This document shows positions 51,388 through 61,150 of a stretch of DNA of 64,000 nt, piece by piece; within the stretch, counting starts at the first letter, position 1, and each line of letters starts with the position of its first letter. This DNA comes from UBA4582 sp038106185 (lineage in GTDB: Bacteria; Pseudomonadota; Gammaproteobacteria; Pseudomonadales; Azotimanducaceae). A program made the translations under genes and the position numbers. The DNA lies in the NCBI GenBank assembly GCA_038106185.1, contig JAYODE010000013.1, positions 14,547 to 78,546 of the forward strand. Reading direction: 5' to 3'. Below the pieces are notes generated by a model. That model made no database searches. It worked only from the letters and a program-made list of their open reading frames with translations, and was not told where the DNA came from.

Positions 51388-52383
51388 ATGCAAGACACAA
51401 TACGAACGCCTATACAGCATCGCGACAGCATGCTTGAACTTGAAAAATGGTTGAGCCAGCAGATTATTGGCCAGGAAAAGCTCGTCAATCGCCTCCTTAT
51501 TGCCCTGTTGGCAGATGGCCACCTGTTGGTAGAAGGGGCGCCCGGGTTGGCCAAGACCAAGGCGATCAAGACCCTTGGGCAGGCGATAGAAGGAGACTTT
51601 CACCGCATTCAGTTCACCCCGGATCTGCTGCCCTCGGATATTACCGGTACCGAGATTTACCGTGCTCAGGAAGGTAGCTTTGAATTTCAGCGGGGCCCCA
51701 TCTTTCATAACCTGATACTCGCCGATGAAATAAACCGGGCGCCGGCCAAGGTTCAATCGGCCTTGTTGGAGGCGATGGCTGAGCGCCAGGTCAGCTTCGG
51801 TCGTCAAACCTTTGAATTGCCAGAGCTGTTTCTGGTCATGGCAACCCAAAACCCTATCGAGCAGGAGGGTACCTATCCGCTACCAGAGGCTCAACTCGAT
51901 CGTTTTCTGATGCATGTCACCGTCGACTACCCAAATGCCGAGTCAGAACGTGCAATCCTTAATCTGGTTCGCGCTGAAGCCCTCGCTGCGCGCACTCAGG
52001 TAGACCCTGTGCAGCCTATGCCTGTTTCGCAGGCAACCCTGTTTGCCGCTCGAGCCGAAATCCTCAGGCTGCATATGGCACCATCTGTCGAGGACTATAT
52101 CGTCCAATTGACGATGGCGACCCGTAACCCCGGCGCCTATGGTGCGGACCTCGCCAACTGGCTTGACTATGGCGCCTCTCCCCGCGGCACCATAGCCCTG
52201 GATTTGTGTGCCAGGGCCAATGCGTTCCTGCTGGGCAAAGACTTTGTCAGCCCCGATGACGTCCAGGCCGTGGTTCACGATGTCTTTCGGCACCGCATCA
52301 TCGTTAGCTTTGAGGCAGAAGCGACGGGTATCGATGCCGATCAAGTGATCAGAACCCTGGTCCAGCGTGTCGCTGCAGCCTAA
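51388..52383 (+). CDS. MoxR family AAA+ ATPase
   Basis: 331 residues. Walker A is VEGAPGLAKTKA (about 49), where Ala replaces the first Gly-Lys surroundings but Lys-Thr is kept; Walker B is ILADEINRAPAK; sensor 1 is MATQNPIEQEGTYPLPEAQLD. It is the MoxR subgroup typical, with downstream DUF58 and von Willebrand factor A (VWA) proteins, of chaperone systems that mature metalloenzymes or envelope complexes. It starts a six-gene operon to 58123. Confidence 0.95.
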   Translation: MQDTIRTPIQHRDSMLELEKWLSQQIIGQEKLVNRLLIALLADGHLLVEGAPGLAKTKAIKTLGQAIEGDFHRIQFTPDLLPSDITGTEIYRAQEGSFEFQRGPIFHNLILADEINRAPAKVQSALLEAMAERQVSFGRQTFELPELFLVMATQNPIEQEGTYPLPEAQLDRFLMHVTVDYPNAESERAILNLVRAEALAARTQVDPVQPMPVSQATLFAARAEILRLHMAPSVEDYIVQLTMATRNPGAYGADLANWLDYGASPRGTIALDLCARANAFLLGKDFVSPDDVQAVVHDVFRHRIIVSFEAEATGIDADQVIRTLVQRVAAA

Positions 52384-52398
52384 GGCGGGTCAACCAGC

Positions 52399-53382
52399 AT
52401 GGTCATGAAGCGCGTCAGGCAAGCCAGCACTCGAGAACTACCGGTAAGAGGCGGCGCCTACACAGACATTAGAGAGCTGATTCGTTTGCGTTATGCCAGC
52501 AAAGCCATTGACGCCTTTGCCACCAGTAAGGCGCGCAAGCCTTTATCCGGGATACTGGCCTCGAACTTTCGTGGTCGAGGCATCGACTTTGCCGAGGTTC
52601 GCAACTACCAGCCTGGCGATGATGTTCGTACCATCGACTGGCGAGTGACGGCCAGGACTGGCGCGGCGCACACCAAGTTGTTTCAGGAAGAAAAAGAGCG
52701 CCCCGTTCTGATCCTTGTGGACCAGTCTCAGTCGATGTTTTTTGGATCCCAGGTGGCATTCAAATCCGTGTTAGCCGCCGAAGTTGGCGCCTTGCTGGCC
52801 TGGACAGCACTGGAACGGGGCGATCGAGTTGGCGGCGTCGTGTTTTCAGAGGCGGGGCACAGATCCGTCAGACCGCGCCGCAGCAAGCACTCGGTGTTAA
52901 GGCTGTTGCATGAAATCAATGACTTTAATCATTTACTCAATCAGCAGCCGCTGGCAGCGACCAACACTAACTCTCTGGTAGAGGCGCTGCGCAATTTGCG
53001 CCGAGTGGCGAAACACGGATGTGCCGTATTCATCATCAGTGACTTCTCAACTTTGGCCGATACGGGCAACGAAGAAGCTCGCTTGCACCTGAACCAGATA
53101 GCGCGGCAGAACGACCTGGTGGGCATTCATATCTCAGATGCGCTTGAACGCGCGCTGCCAAGACCCGACCTCTACACCATCACTAACGGGGTTGAACGGG
53201 TGAGAATGGACACAGCCGACAAGCATTTTCGAGAGGACTATCATCGGCGATTTGCTGAGCAGGTCGACGCGCTGAGGCGAGAGTTTACTCGGCAGAAGTC
53301 CCCTTTGCTGGAATTACAGACCCATGAGCCGATGATTTCGAGCCTGGCCAGCAAGTACAATGACTATGTCAGGCAGGCCTGA
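52399..53382 (+). CDS. DUF58 domain protein
   Basis: 327 residues. The DUF58 core has RNYQPGDDVRTIDWRVTART (about 70) followed by a VWA-like half: LILVDQSQSMFFGS carries the DxSxS metal-adhesion pattern. It is a common partner of MoxR ATPases. It starts 15 nt after moxR; ATG 52405 is an alternative start. Cytoplasmic, no signal peptide. Confidence 0.93.
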   Translation: MVMKRVRQASTRELPVRGGAYTDIRELIRLRYASKAIDAFATSKARKPLSGILASNFRGRGIDFAEVRNYQPGDDVRTIDWRVTARTGAAHTKLFQEEKERPVLILVDQSQSMFFGSQVAFKSVLAAEVGALLAWTALERGDRVGGVVFSEAGHRSVRPRRSKHSVLRLLHEINDFNHLLNQQPLAATNTNSLVEALRNLRRVAKHGCAVFIISDFSTLADTGNEEARLHLNQIARQNDLVGIHISDALERALPRPDLYTITNGVERVRMDTADKHFREDYHRRFAEQVDALRREFTRQKSPLLELQTHEPMISSLASKYNDYVRQA

Positions 53383-53384
53383 GC

Positions 53385-53939
53385 ATGGCTGTGTCTCCTG
53401 ACCCACTCAACAATCCTGCGATGCCGAATAGCCAGCAGCTGGACCCGCTGGCCCAACTGCACGATATTCGCCTGCCAGCACCGATTGAGACCTGGCCACC
53501 GGCCTTTGGCTGGTGGTTGCTGGGTCTGCTGACCCTGGCTGCAGTGGCTGGCCTCAGTTACAGCCTTTGGCGCTATTGGCGCAGGCAGCGCTATCGCCGT
53601 GAAGCCAATGCCGAGTTACAGACAATTTATGCTGCCTATCAAGACTCGAGGGACCAACAAGCCTATCTGCGAGCCTATAGCGATTTACTCAAACGGGTCG
53701 CACTGACCCACTATCCGCGCCATCGAGTCGCCGCGCTGACCGGCCAAGCCTGGGTTGATTTTCTGGATAGTACCGGGCGCAGCCTTGCGTTTTCCATGGG
53801 CGCGGGTCAAGTACTGGTTCAGGCCCCCTATCAGAATCAGGCCGAAGTACAGCTAGAGATAGACGTTGCCGCCTTGCAGCGCCTCGGCAGTGACTGGATC
53901 AAGCATCATGTCGCCTTACCCGCGCAGGAGTCGCCATGA
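53385..53939 (+). CDS. DUF4381 domain membrane protein
   Basis: 184 residues, 2 bp after the DUF58 gene. LAQLHDIRLPAPIETWPPAFGWWLLGLL leads into one membrane helix (about 46-65), followed by a basic WRRQRYRREANAEL stretch and a cytoplasmic helical domain. This small family is found only in MoxR/Bat operons, between DUF58 and batA. Function unknown, probably linking the membrane VWA proteins. It overlaps batA by ATGA. Confidence 0.88.
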   Translation: MAVSPDPLNNPAMPNSQQLDPLAQLHDIRLPAPIETWPPAFGWWLLGLLTLAAVAGLSYSLWRYWRRQRYRREANAELQTIYAAYQDSRDQQAYLRAYSDLLKRVALTHYPRHRVAALTGQAWVDFLDSTGRSLAFSMGAGQVLVQAPYQNQAEVQLEIDVAALQRLGSDWIKHHVALPAQESP

Positions 53940-54982
53940 TAGAGCTGCTCTGGCCATGGGCACTGTTGGCCTTGCCTTTACCCCTGCTGGCCTATTGGGG
54001 GTTACCCGTCGCGCGGCGCGAAGAAGCCGCACTGCAGGTACCTTTCTTTCGCATCGCGGCCCAATATCATGCACAGACCGGCCGTTCGAAGAAAGGCGCC
54101 GTGTTGCGCCGTCTGCTGCTGGTGCTCGCCTGGCTGGCGTTGGTCGTTAGTGCTGCTAGACCACAATATATTGGCGATCCGGTGCAGCTGCCAACCAATG
54201 GACGCGACCTGATGTTGGCCGTGGATATCTCAGGTTCTATGGGCACCGAGGACATGGCCGTCGGCAACACCATGACCACCCGTCTGCAAGTGGTCAAGGC
54301 TGTGGTAGGTGATTTCGTCGAGCGCCGTATCGGCGATCGCCTCGGCCTTATCCTCTTTGGCAGCAAGGCCTACCTGCAAACGCCGCTGACCTTCGATCGC
54401 GCAACAGTTAGGTCCCTGCTGCTGGATACCCCATTGGGCATAGCTGGCGGCAAAACCGCGATAGGCGATGCCATCGGGTTGGCGGTCAAACGGCTGCAGT
54501 CACGTCCCGCAGAAAGCCGAGTGTTGATCCTGTTAACAGATGGACAGAACAACATCGGCGAGCTGACACCACTTCAGGCGGCGAAGATCGCCGCTCAGGA
54601 AGGTGTCAAAATCTATACGATTGGCTTTGGCGCCGAGGAAATGCAGGTGCCCGGCTTGATCTTTAATCGCACCGTCAATCCGTCGGCGGAACTCGACAGC
54701 AAAACCCTGACGGAGATCGCCGAGCTGACCGGTGGCACCTACCAACGGGCCCGCAGCGCGGCAGAGCTGCAACGGATTTATGCCCTACTGGACGAGCTCG
54801 AACCCATCGAACAGGAACAGGAAACCTACCGGCCGATCAAATCATTGTTTTACTGGCCGCTGGCGCTGGCGTTACTGTGCAGCCTGCTGCTGGTGCTGAG
54901 TCACCCGATGCTGGTCAGCGGCTGGCAGGGGCTGCTTCGGCGCCGGCCAGATAGCCAGGCCACCCTGGAGCCAAGGCCATGA
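53936..54982 (+). CDS. batA: BatA-type VWA membrane protein
   Basis: 348 residues. Two N-terminal helices (about 5-22 and 59-78), then a VWA domain with the metal site DISGS (about 98-102), TPLTFDR and LLTDGQNN, and a C-terminal helix (about 302-325). This is the Bacteroides aerotolerance BatA pattern, with the VWA domain in the periplasm. It overlaps batB by ATGA. Confidence 0.92.
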   Translation: MIELLWPWALLALPLPLLAYWGLPVARREEAALQVPFFRIAAQYHAQTGRSKKGAVLRRLLLVLAWLALVVSAARPQYIGDPVQLPTNGRDLMLAVDISGSMGTEDMAVGNTMTTRLQVVKAVVGDFVERRIGDRLGLILFGSKAYLQTPLTFDRATVRSLLLDTPLGIAGGKTAIGDAIGLAVKRLQSRPAESRVLILLTDGQNNIGELTPLQAAKIAAQEGVKIYTIGFGAEEMQVPGLIFNRTVNPSAELDSKTLTEIAELTGGTYQRARSAAELQRIYALLDELEPIEQEQETYRPIKSLFYWPLALALLCSLLLVLSHPMLVSGWQGLLRRRPDSQATLEPRP

Positions 54983-56192
54983 TCGACAGCCAGCTATTGC
55001 GCCTCATGGACGACTTCCACTTTCTGCGACCAGACTGGTTCTATGCACTGATACCTGCCGTATTGCTGTTTATCCTGGTCAAGCGCCGCGAGCAGCAGGG
55101 TACCAGTTGGGCCCAGACGATTGACGCTGGTCTGCTGCCTTATCTGCTGGCGCTGCCTGGCAGGACGGGTAGTCGTCGCCTGTTGAACCTGTTATTGGTT
55201 GGCTGGCTTCTGGCTATCGTCGCCCTGGCAGGCCCAGTCTGGCTGAAAACGCCACAACCGGTCCATGAGCGCGAAGATGCGCTGGTGATTATCCTGGACT
55301 TGAGTCGGTCCATGTATTCGATCGATCTGAAACCCAATCGCCTGGTGCGTGCTCAACGAAAGCTGCAGGACCTGCTGGCATCGCGCAAAGAAGGCGTGAC
55401 GGCCCTGATCGCCTATGCCGGTGACGCCCATATCGTTTCACCCCTGACTGATGACGCCAACACCATCAGCGAAATGATTGCGGCGGTGACGCCAGAGATC
55501 ATGCCAGCACCCGGCAGTCAATTGGCGCCCGCCCTGAATCTGGCAGTTCAGCTTTTTGCTGATGCCGGCGTGGCATCCGGTCGCATCCTGTTGCTCACCG
55601 ATGAGATTCGAGACATAGCTGACGCGCAGGCAATTGCCCGCCAACACAGAACTGCCTACCCCATTTCCGTCATGTCGGTCGGAACGCCGAACGGTGCGCC
55701 CATCGACGGCAGCAAACTGCTGCGAGATGGCGGTTATCTGAAAGATGCTCAAGGCAATCTGATCATTCCTCGCGTCAACCTGGCAGCCATGCAGGACTTC
55801 GCTCGAGTCGCCGGCGGTCGTTACAGCCCTATGACCCTCACCGATGAAGACCTGGCGTACCTGTTGGCAAACGACAACCTGGCGCCTACTGCTGAGTTTC
55901 GTGAGTTGGAACGGGACTTTGATGTCTGGTTTGAGGAGGGTCCCTGGCTGGTCCTTCTGCTGTTACCCCTCGCCGCCTTGTGCTTTCGGCGAGGCTGGCT
56001 ATGGAGTCTGCCATTATTAATGATGCTGCCTCAGGAACAGGCCCAAGCCTCAGTTTGGGACGATCTTTGGCAGACCCGCGACCAACAGGCGCAGCAGGCT
56101 TTGGCGAGTGGGGATGCAGCCAGCGCCGCCAGCCTGTTTGACGACCAGGCCTGGCGCGCCGCAGCCCAGTATCGAAGTACCGATTATGCCGA
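54979..56192 (+). CDS. batB: BatB-type VWA protein with TPR region, 3' end lost in gap
   Basis: 404 visible residues. A short N-terminal helix pair, then a VWA domain with DLSRS (about 111), PLTDD and LLTDEIRD. After a membrane helix (WLVLLLLPLAALCF) the TPR-type tail begins (DDLWQTRDQQAQQALASGD). The family usually has about 200 or more extra residues here, so the tail and stop are missing in the N run. Confidence 0.88.
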
Positions 56193-56292
56193 NNNNNNNN
56201 NNNNNNNNNNNNNNNNNNNNNNNNNNNNNNNNNNNNNNNNNNNNNNNNNNNNNNNNNNNNNNNNNNNNNNNNNNNNNNNNNNNNNNNNNNNN
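56193..56292. other. assembly gap (100 N)
   Basis: Exactly 100 N between batB and batD. The real gap must hold the batB tail and batD start, so it is probably several hundred bases. Confidence 0.98.
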
Positions 56293-58123
56293 TAGGCGCC
56301 TGACAAACCTGCTGCTGGCGCTGATGCTGGCCCTCGTGAGCGGCATCAGTCAGGCAAGCCTGACGACATCCATCGACCGCAGACAAATATCCGATGCAGA
56401 CCTGATTCTGTTAAAGGTGCGGCTCGAAAATGCCGGTACCAATCAGGCGCCGGACTTCAGCCTGCTGGAACAGGACTTTGAGATCATCAGCATCAAGGGG
56501 CCACAAAGCACCAGCCGCACCAGCATCATCAATGGCAATACAACCGCCGAAGTTTATGTGCTCTGGGAGCTTTCTCTGCGCCCTCGCCGTCTCGGTCAAT
56601 TAATCGTACCCGCATTGGTCGCCGGCAATTATCGGTCCGCACCCATCCCAATCAACGTGGTTAGACAAACTGCCGAAATGCGCCGTCAGGCCAGTGAGTA
56701 CGTATTTTTTGAAACCAGTACTGACACCAACGAGACCTATGTTCAGGCGCAGGTTCTGTATACCGTTAAACTGTTTTATGTGGATGCCGTGTCTGGCGAC
56801 TTTCCCGCGCCCCCTGCGGTCGATGACGCGGTGATTGAAGCCATTGAAGGTGAACAGCGCTACGATGCTGTGATGAATAATCGGCGTTATTATGTCCTTG
56901 AGAAACGCTATGCCATTTACCCACAGAAGAGTGGCGAACTGGTTATTCCAAGAGAAACCTTTGCCGGGTCCCGCGGCAGCAACCGTTTCTTCGGTTCCGG
57001 CGAGCGAGTCGTTGCTGTTTCTGAGGCGCACACCATCCGGGTCAACCCCAGGCCTGCCAGTTTTCCCGGCGACAACTGGTTGCCAGCCAGCGGCCTGATT
57101 TTGACCGAAGCCTGGGGCCAATCGCCACCTACCTTTACCGTTGGTGAGCCTATCAATCGAACCCTGACCCTGACCGTTGAAGGCGTGGCCGGCTCACTGT
57201 TGCCGCCTATGCCGGCGCTGAAACTCGCGAATGCCAAGACCTATGAGGACCCGCCCACGGTCACAGAACACACCACCATCAGTGGCATAGTCGCCACGCA
57301 AACCTACACCATCGGTATTGTTCCCACCGCCGCCGGCACTCTGCAGCTACCTGCCATACGCATCCCCTGGTGGAACACTCGAACCGACTCATTAGCCTAT
57401 GCCGAGCTGCCGGCCGCCAGCTTTAGTGTACAGCCTTCGGCCAGCCCTGCGATCGACCTAAGCCAATTGACCCCGATTGTGCCAGCAGTCATGCCTGACG
57501 CGCTCGACTCGGCGACCAGTGTGACACCCGCCCAGCCGGTACTCGATGCATCGCCTCTTAATCTGATCAGCTCAGTGCTGGCCGTTATTTTCGCGGCCTT
57601 ATGGCTGATTACTCTAGGCCTCTGGTGGCTCAGCCGGCGTCAGGCTCGCCGCACAAACCTCTCACAGCCACCGGAGAAAGCACCTACCACGAATGAAGCC
57701 ACGCGCTTTGCCGAGTTCACTCGCGCCTGTCGCCAGGGTGAGGCTGGCGCTGCACGTCAAGCGCTGATGCTGTGGGGGCTTGAGTGTTATCCCTCGATCA
57801 ACTCGCTACAAGAGTTGGGTCAATACCTGGACAAACATAGCCCTTTCGATGACGCACCCACACAACTGGCCACACAAAAAGCCGTACAGAAGGGCATACA
57901 GAAGGGCCTACAGAAAGTAAAACCCGTAACCGAACAGATAGCCGAGCTGGAAACCTTTCTCTATGGAAGCCCTGCTCAACAAAGCTGGCAGGGTGCGGGA
58001 CTCCTGGCAGCCGTGACCAGAGCGACAAACCAGCTTCGCCAGCAGCGAAAAGACAACTCTTCACTCTTCAGTAATCTGAAGCATCGGGATCTGGTATCGG
58101 CACTGAATCCCGGTGGCCGCTAA
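56293..58123 (+). CDS. batD: BatD family protein (5' end lost in gap)
   Basis: About 610 visible residues; the start lies just inside the gap. The visible beginning RRLTNLLLALMLALVSGISQ is a signal peptide. Repeated Ig-like beta domains follow (SIDRRQISDADLILL, FFETSTDTNETYVQ). Then one membrane helix (LAVIFAALWLITLGLWWL, about 435-452) and a cytoplasmic tail holding a 12-bp-repeat-coded stretch (VQKGIQKGLQK). BatD is thought to help assemble the Bat complex in the periplasm. Confidence 0.9.
57862..57921. repeat. 12-bp tandem array inside batD coding sequence
   Basis: ACAACTGGCCAC, ACAAAAAGCCGT, ACAGAAGGGCAT, ACAGAAGGGCCT and ACAGAAAGTAAA (five units). In-frame, it encodes a TQLATQKAVQKGIQKGLQKV run. 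Confidence 0.85.
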
Positions 58124-58180
58124 CCCTCGATAAGCCAAAGGCCGTCTTTAAGGTCTGCCGAGCAGACTGAGGGGAAGCGC

Positions 58181-58252
58181 CGCATTAGGCTTTTATACAT
58201 TAAGCTTTTATACATTAGGCTTTTATATAGACCTATGAAAAAGCCTAATGCG
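58181..58252. terminator. terminator hairpin whose left arm is a 15-bp triplicate
   Basis: CATTAGGCTTTTATA occurs at 58183, 58198 (one change) and 58213. The single complement AAAAGCCTAATGCG (58239-58252) can pair with copy 1 (14 bp) or copy 3 (12 bp, shorter loop). Between convergent batD and pepN. Confidence 0.8.
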
Positions 58253-58265
58253 TGTTTCAATAAAA

Positions 58266-60977
58266 CTAGAGGCTCTTTGATACCACCTCAAATACGTCTT
58301 TGGACAGATTTTCCGTGTCGAGAATACGTTGTAAATGCTGGCGCATCAGGGTCTGACGCTCTTCATCGTACTTGCGCCAGCGTGTCAGTGGACTCAGAAT
58401 CCTGGCGGCAACCAAGGGGTTGATGCTGTTAAGCGCTATGACGGTGTCAGCCAGAAACCCATAACCCTCGCCATTTTTCGCGTGAAAGTTGACGTTATTC
58501 TGAAACGCAAAGGCCACGATAACCGACCGCAACCGATTCGGATTCAGCATCGTAAAGGCCGAATGTTGCATCAAGGCCTTGACCCTATCCAGCGCGCCGG
58601 GCAAAGGGCATGACGCCTGCAGACTAAACCATTGGTCAATCACCAAGGCTTCGTCCTGCCAGCGCCCATAGAAGGTCGTCAGCGCTTTTTCTTTCGCCTG
58701 CAAAGCCAAGGGTGAAGCCGAGTTTACCAGGGCCCGAATCGCTGCACTGGTATCGGTCATGCAGTTGGCTGACTCGAACTGAGCCACGCATAAAGGCACC
58801 ATCTCGGTATTCTCCGGCACCATCAGATACGCCAGGGCAACGTTCTTCAGACTACGACGAGCGACTTCACTGGCGCTGACATCAAAGGGTCGATCATCCT
58901 GATTGAGTTTATATACGGCAAGCAACACACCGGCGAGTTGAGTCGCAATCGCCAGCCGCACCGCTTCACGGGCGGCATGAATCGCATCGACATCTGCCAC
59001 GGTAAACAGCTCGGCCAGATAGGTCTCAGCGGGCAATACCAGCATCTCGGCAATCATCGCCTTGTCGAGGGTCGAATCAGTATGCCGCGCGACCGCTTGA
59101 TCCAGATTGCTCTCGCAGGCCTTGATGAGACGCGGATCTACTTGCGGCGCCCGACCCTGTTGGATCTGCTCCACCACCTCTTGTATGACATCGACTGCCA
59201 ACCGTTGCGCCGCATCCCAGCGATTAAAACCGTTCGAGTCATGACTCATCAGAAACATCAACTCGTCTCGAGAGTAATCATAGTTCAGCTTCACCGGTGC
59301 CGAAAATCCTCGCAACAGGCTGGGCACGGGTTTTTCACTGATATTGGTAAAGACAAAATGTTGCCGAGCCTCGGTCAGATTCAGCACCACCGTATGGGCG
59401 CCAGCCTCGTCCTGAACATTCGCCACCTGCGGCGTCTGATCCGCTTCATTGAGCATAAGGCGCAGAGGCATGTCGGCACCCGCTTGATCCAACAAGCCAA
59501 TCGCCAAGGGCAAATGAAAGGGTAACTTTTGAGTCTGGCCGGGCGTTGGCGGGCAGCTTTGGGTAACGCTCAGGGTGTAGGTTTGCGCAGCGGAATCAAA
59601 ATGGCTCTGAATCTTCAGTACCGGTGTACCGGCCTGAGAATACCAGCGCCGAAACTGGGTCAGATCAACCTGAGTGGCATCTTCCATGGCCTTCACAAAC
59701 TCTTCGGTCGTCACGGCCTGACCATCATGCCGGTCAAAATACAGGTCGGTGCCGCGACGAAACTGTTCAGGCCCCAACAGGGTTTGAATCATACCCACGA
59801 CCTCTGCACCTTTTTCGTAAACAGTGGCCGTATAAAAATTGTTGATTTCGATGTAGGTATCCGGCCGAATGGGGTGTGCCATGGGGCCGGCATCTTCCGG
59901 AAACTGAGCGCCCCGAAGCGTGGCGACATCATTGATACGACAGACTGTGGGCGAACCCATTGTTGCCGAGAACTGCTGATCACGCAGCACGGTAAACCCT
60001 TCTTTAAGACTCAATTGAAACCAGTCTCGACAGGTCACTCGATTACCGGACCAGTTATGGAAGTATTCATGACCCACCACTGATTCGACGCGCTGATAAC
60101 CTTGGTCAGTCGTGGTGTCAGGCCGCGCCAACACGCAAGACGTATTAAAGATGTTCAGTCCCTTATTTTCCATCGCGCCCATATTGAAGCTTTCTACGGC
60201 CACAATCATGAAGATATCCAGGTCGTACTCGCGGCCGTAGGCTTGCTCATCCCAGCGCATGGCATTTTTCAGCGCCAACATGGCGTAGTCGACCTTATCG
60301 ATGTTATGCGCCTCAGTGAAAATCTGCAGCTTCACAGCTCTGCCGCTCATGGTCACAAAGGTATCGTCGACATGCTGGAGATCGCCGGCCACCAGCGCAA
60401 ACAGATAGGCCGGTTTCATGAACGGATCTTCCCAGGTGACCCAGTGACGCTCACCCTCTTCACCGCGCGCTATGTCGTTGCCGTTTGACAGCAGGATCGG
60501 ATAACGGCGTTTGTCCGCATTGATCGTGGTGCGATACTTCGACATCACGTCTGGCCGATCCAGAAACCAGGTGATGTTGCGAAATCCCTCTGCCTCACAT
60601 TGGGTGCAAAACATATCGCCCGACTTGTATAAACCCTCGAGCGCCGTGTTGTCCTGCGGCTTGATCTCGACCTGAGTACGAAGCGTAAAGGATTCGGGTA
60701 CCGCATACAGTGTCAGCAGATCCTGATCTCGACCAAATTCGTTAGACAGCAATTCTCGATCATTGATGGCGATGGATTTGTTCACCAGCTCTGCCGCCCC
60801 GTTCAAGACCAGGTCAGTGACCTTAGCCGTTGAATCGGGGTTTTTGCGCACCTGCAAGGTCGCGGTTACCCGAGTCACGTCCTCGTTGATCTCGACATGC
60901 AACTCTGTCGAATCGATAAGATACGGCGGAACCTGGTAGTCTTTGAGTTCGATGGCTTTAGGCTGGCCTTCTTTCAT
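58266..60977 (-). CDS. pepN: aminopeptidase N (M1 family)
   Basis: 903 residues from ATG 60975-60977 (MKEGQPKAIELKDYQVPPYL, like other proteobacterial PepN starts; the longer frame begins with GTG at 61037). Zinc site HEYFHNWSGNRVTCRDWFQLSLKEG (about 300) with HEXXH plus downstream Glu; GAMENKGLNIF substrate motif. It removes N-terminal residues from peptides in the cytoplasm. Confidence 0.97.
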   Translation of the reverse strand: MKEGQPKAIELKDYQVPPYLIDSTELHVEINEDVTRVTATLQVRKNPDSTAKVTDLVLNGAAELVNKSIAINDRELLSNEFGRDQDLLTLYAVPESFTLRTQVEIKPQDNTALEGLYKSGDMFCTQCEAEGFRNITWFLDRPDVMSKYRTTINADKRRYPILLSNGNDIARGEEGERHWVTWEDPFMKPAYLFALVAGDLQHVDDTFVTMSGRAVKLQIFTEAHNIDKVDYAMLALKNAMRWDEQAYGREYDLDIFMIVAVESFNMGAMENKGLNIFNTSCVLARPDTTTDQGYQRVESVVGHEYFHNWSGNRVTCRDWFQLSLKEGFTVLRDQQFSATMGSPTVCRINDVATLRGAQFPEDAGPMAHPIRPDTYIEINNFYTATVYEKGAEVVGMIQTLLGPEQFRRGTDLYFDRHDGQAVTTEEFVKAMEDATQVDLTQFRRWYSQAGTPVLKIQSHFDSAAQTYTLSVTQSCPPTPGQTQKLPFHLPLAIGLLDQAGADMPLRLMLNEADQTPQVANVQDEAGAHTVVLNLTEARQHFVFTNISEKPVPSLLRGFSAPVKLNYDYSRDELMFLMSHDSNGFNRWDAAQRLAVDVIQEVVEQIQQGRAPQVDPRLIKACESNLDQAVARHTDSTLDKAMIAEMLVLPAETYLAELFTVADVDAIHAAREAVRLAIATQLAGVLLAVYKLNQDDRPFDVSASEVARRSLKNVALAYLMVPENTEMVPLCVAQFESANCMTDTSAAIRALVNSASPLALQAKEKALTTFYGRWQDEALVIDQWFSLQASCPLPGALDRVKALMQHSAFTMLNPNRLRSVIVAFAFQNNVNFHAKNGEGYGFLADTVIALNSINPLVAARILSPLTRWRKYDEERQTLMRQHLQRILDTENLSKDVFEVVSKSL

Positions 60978-61150
60978 GCTGATGGGCTCATAATGGCAGT
61001 CGTGATGGGGATGTATGGTAGCACTTTTTACTGACACTTATTACCAAGGCTTTGCATCGTACCGGCCAGCATGCATATTGGTCGCGCTTGAGGATGGTGG
61101 CGTTATCGCGCTTGATTAACCGTCTGAAAAACCAGTTTAAAAAAACTGTT

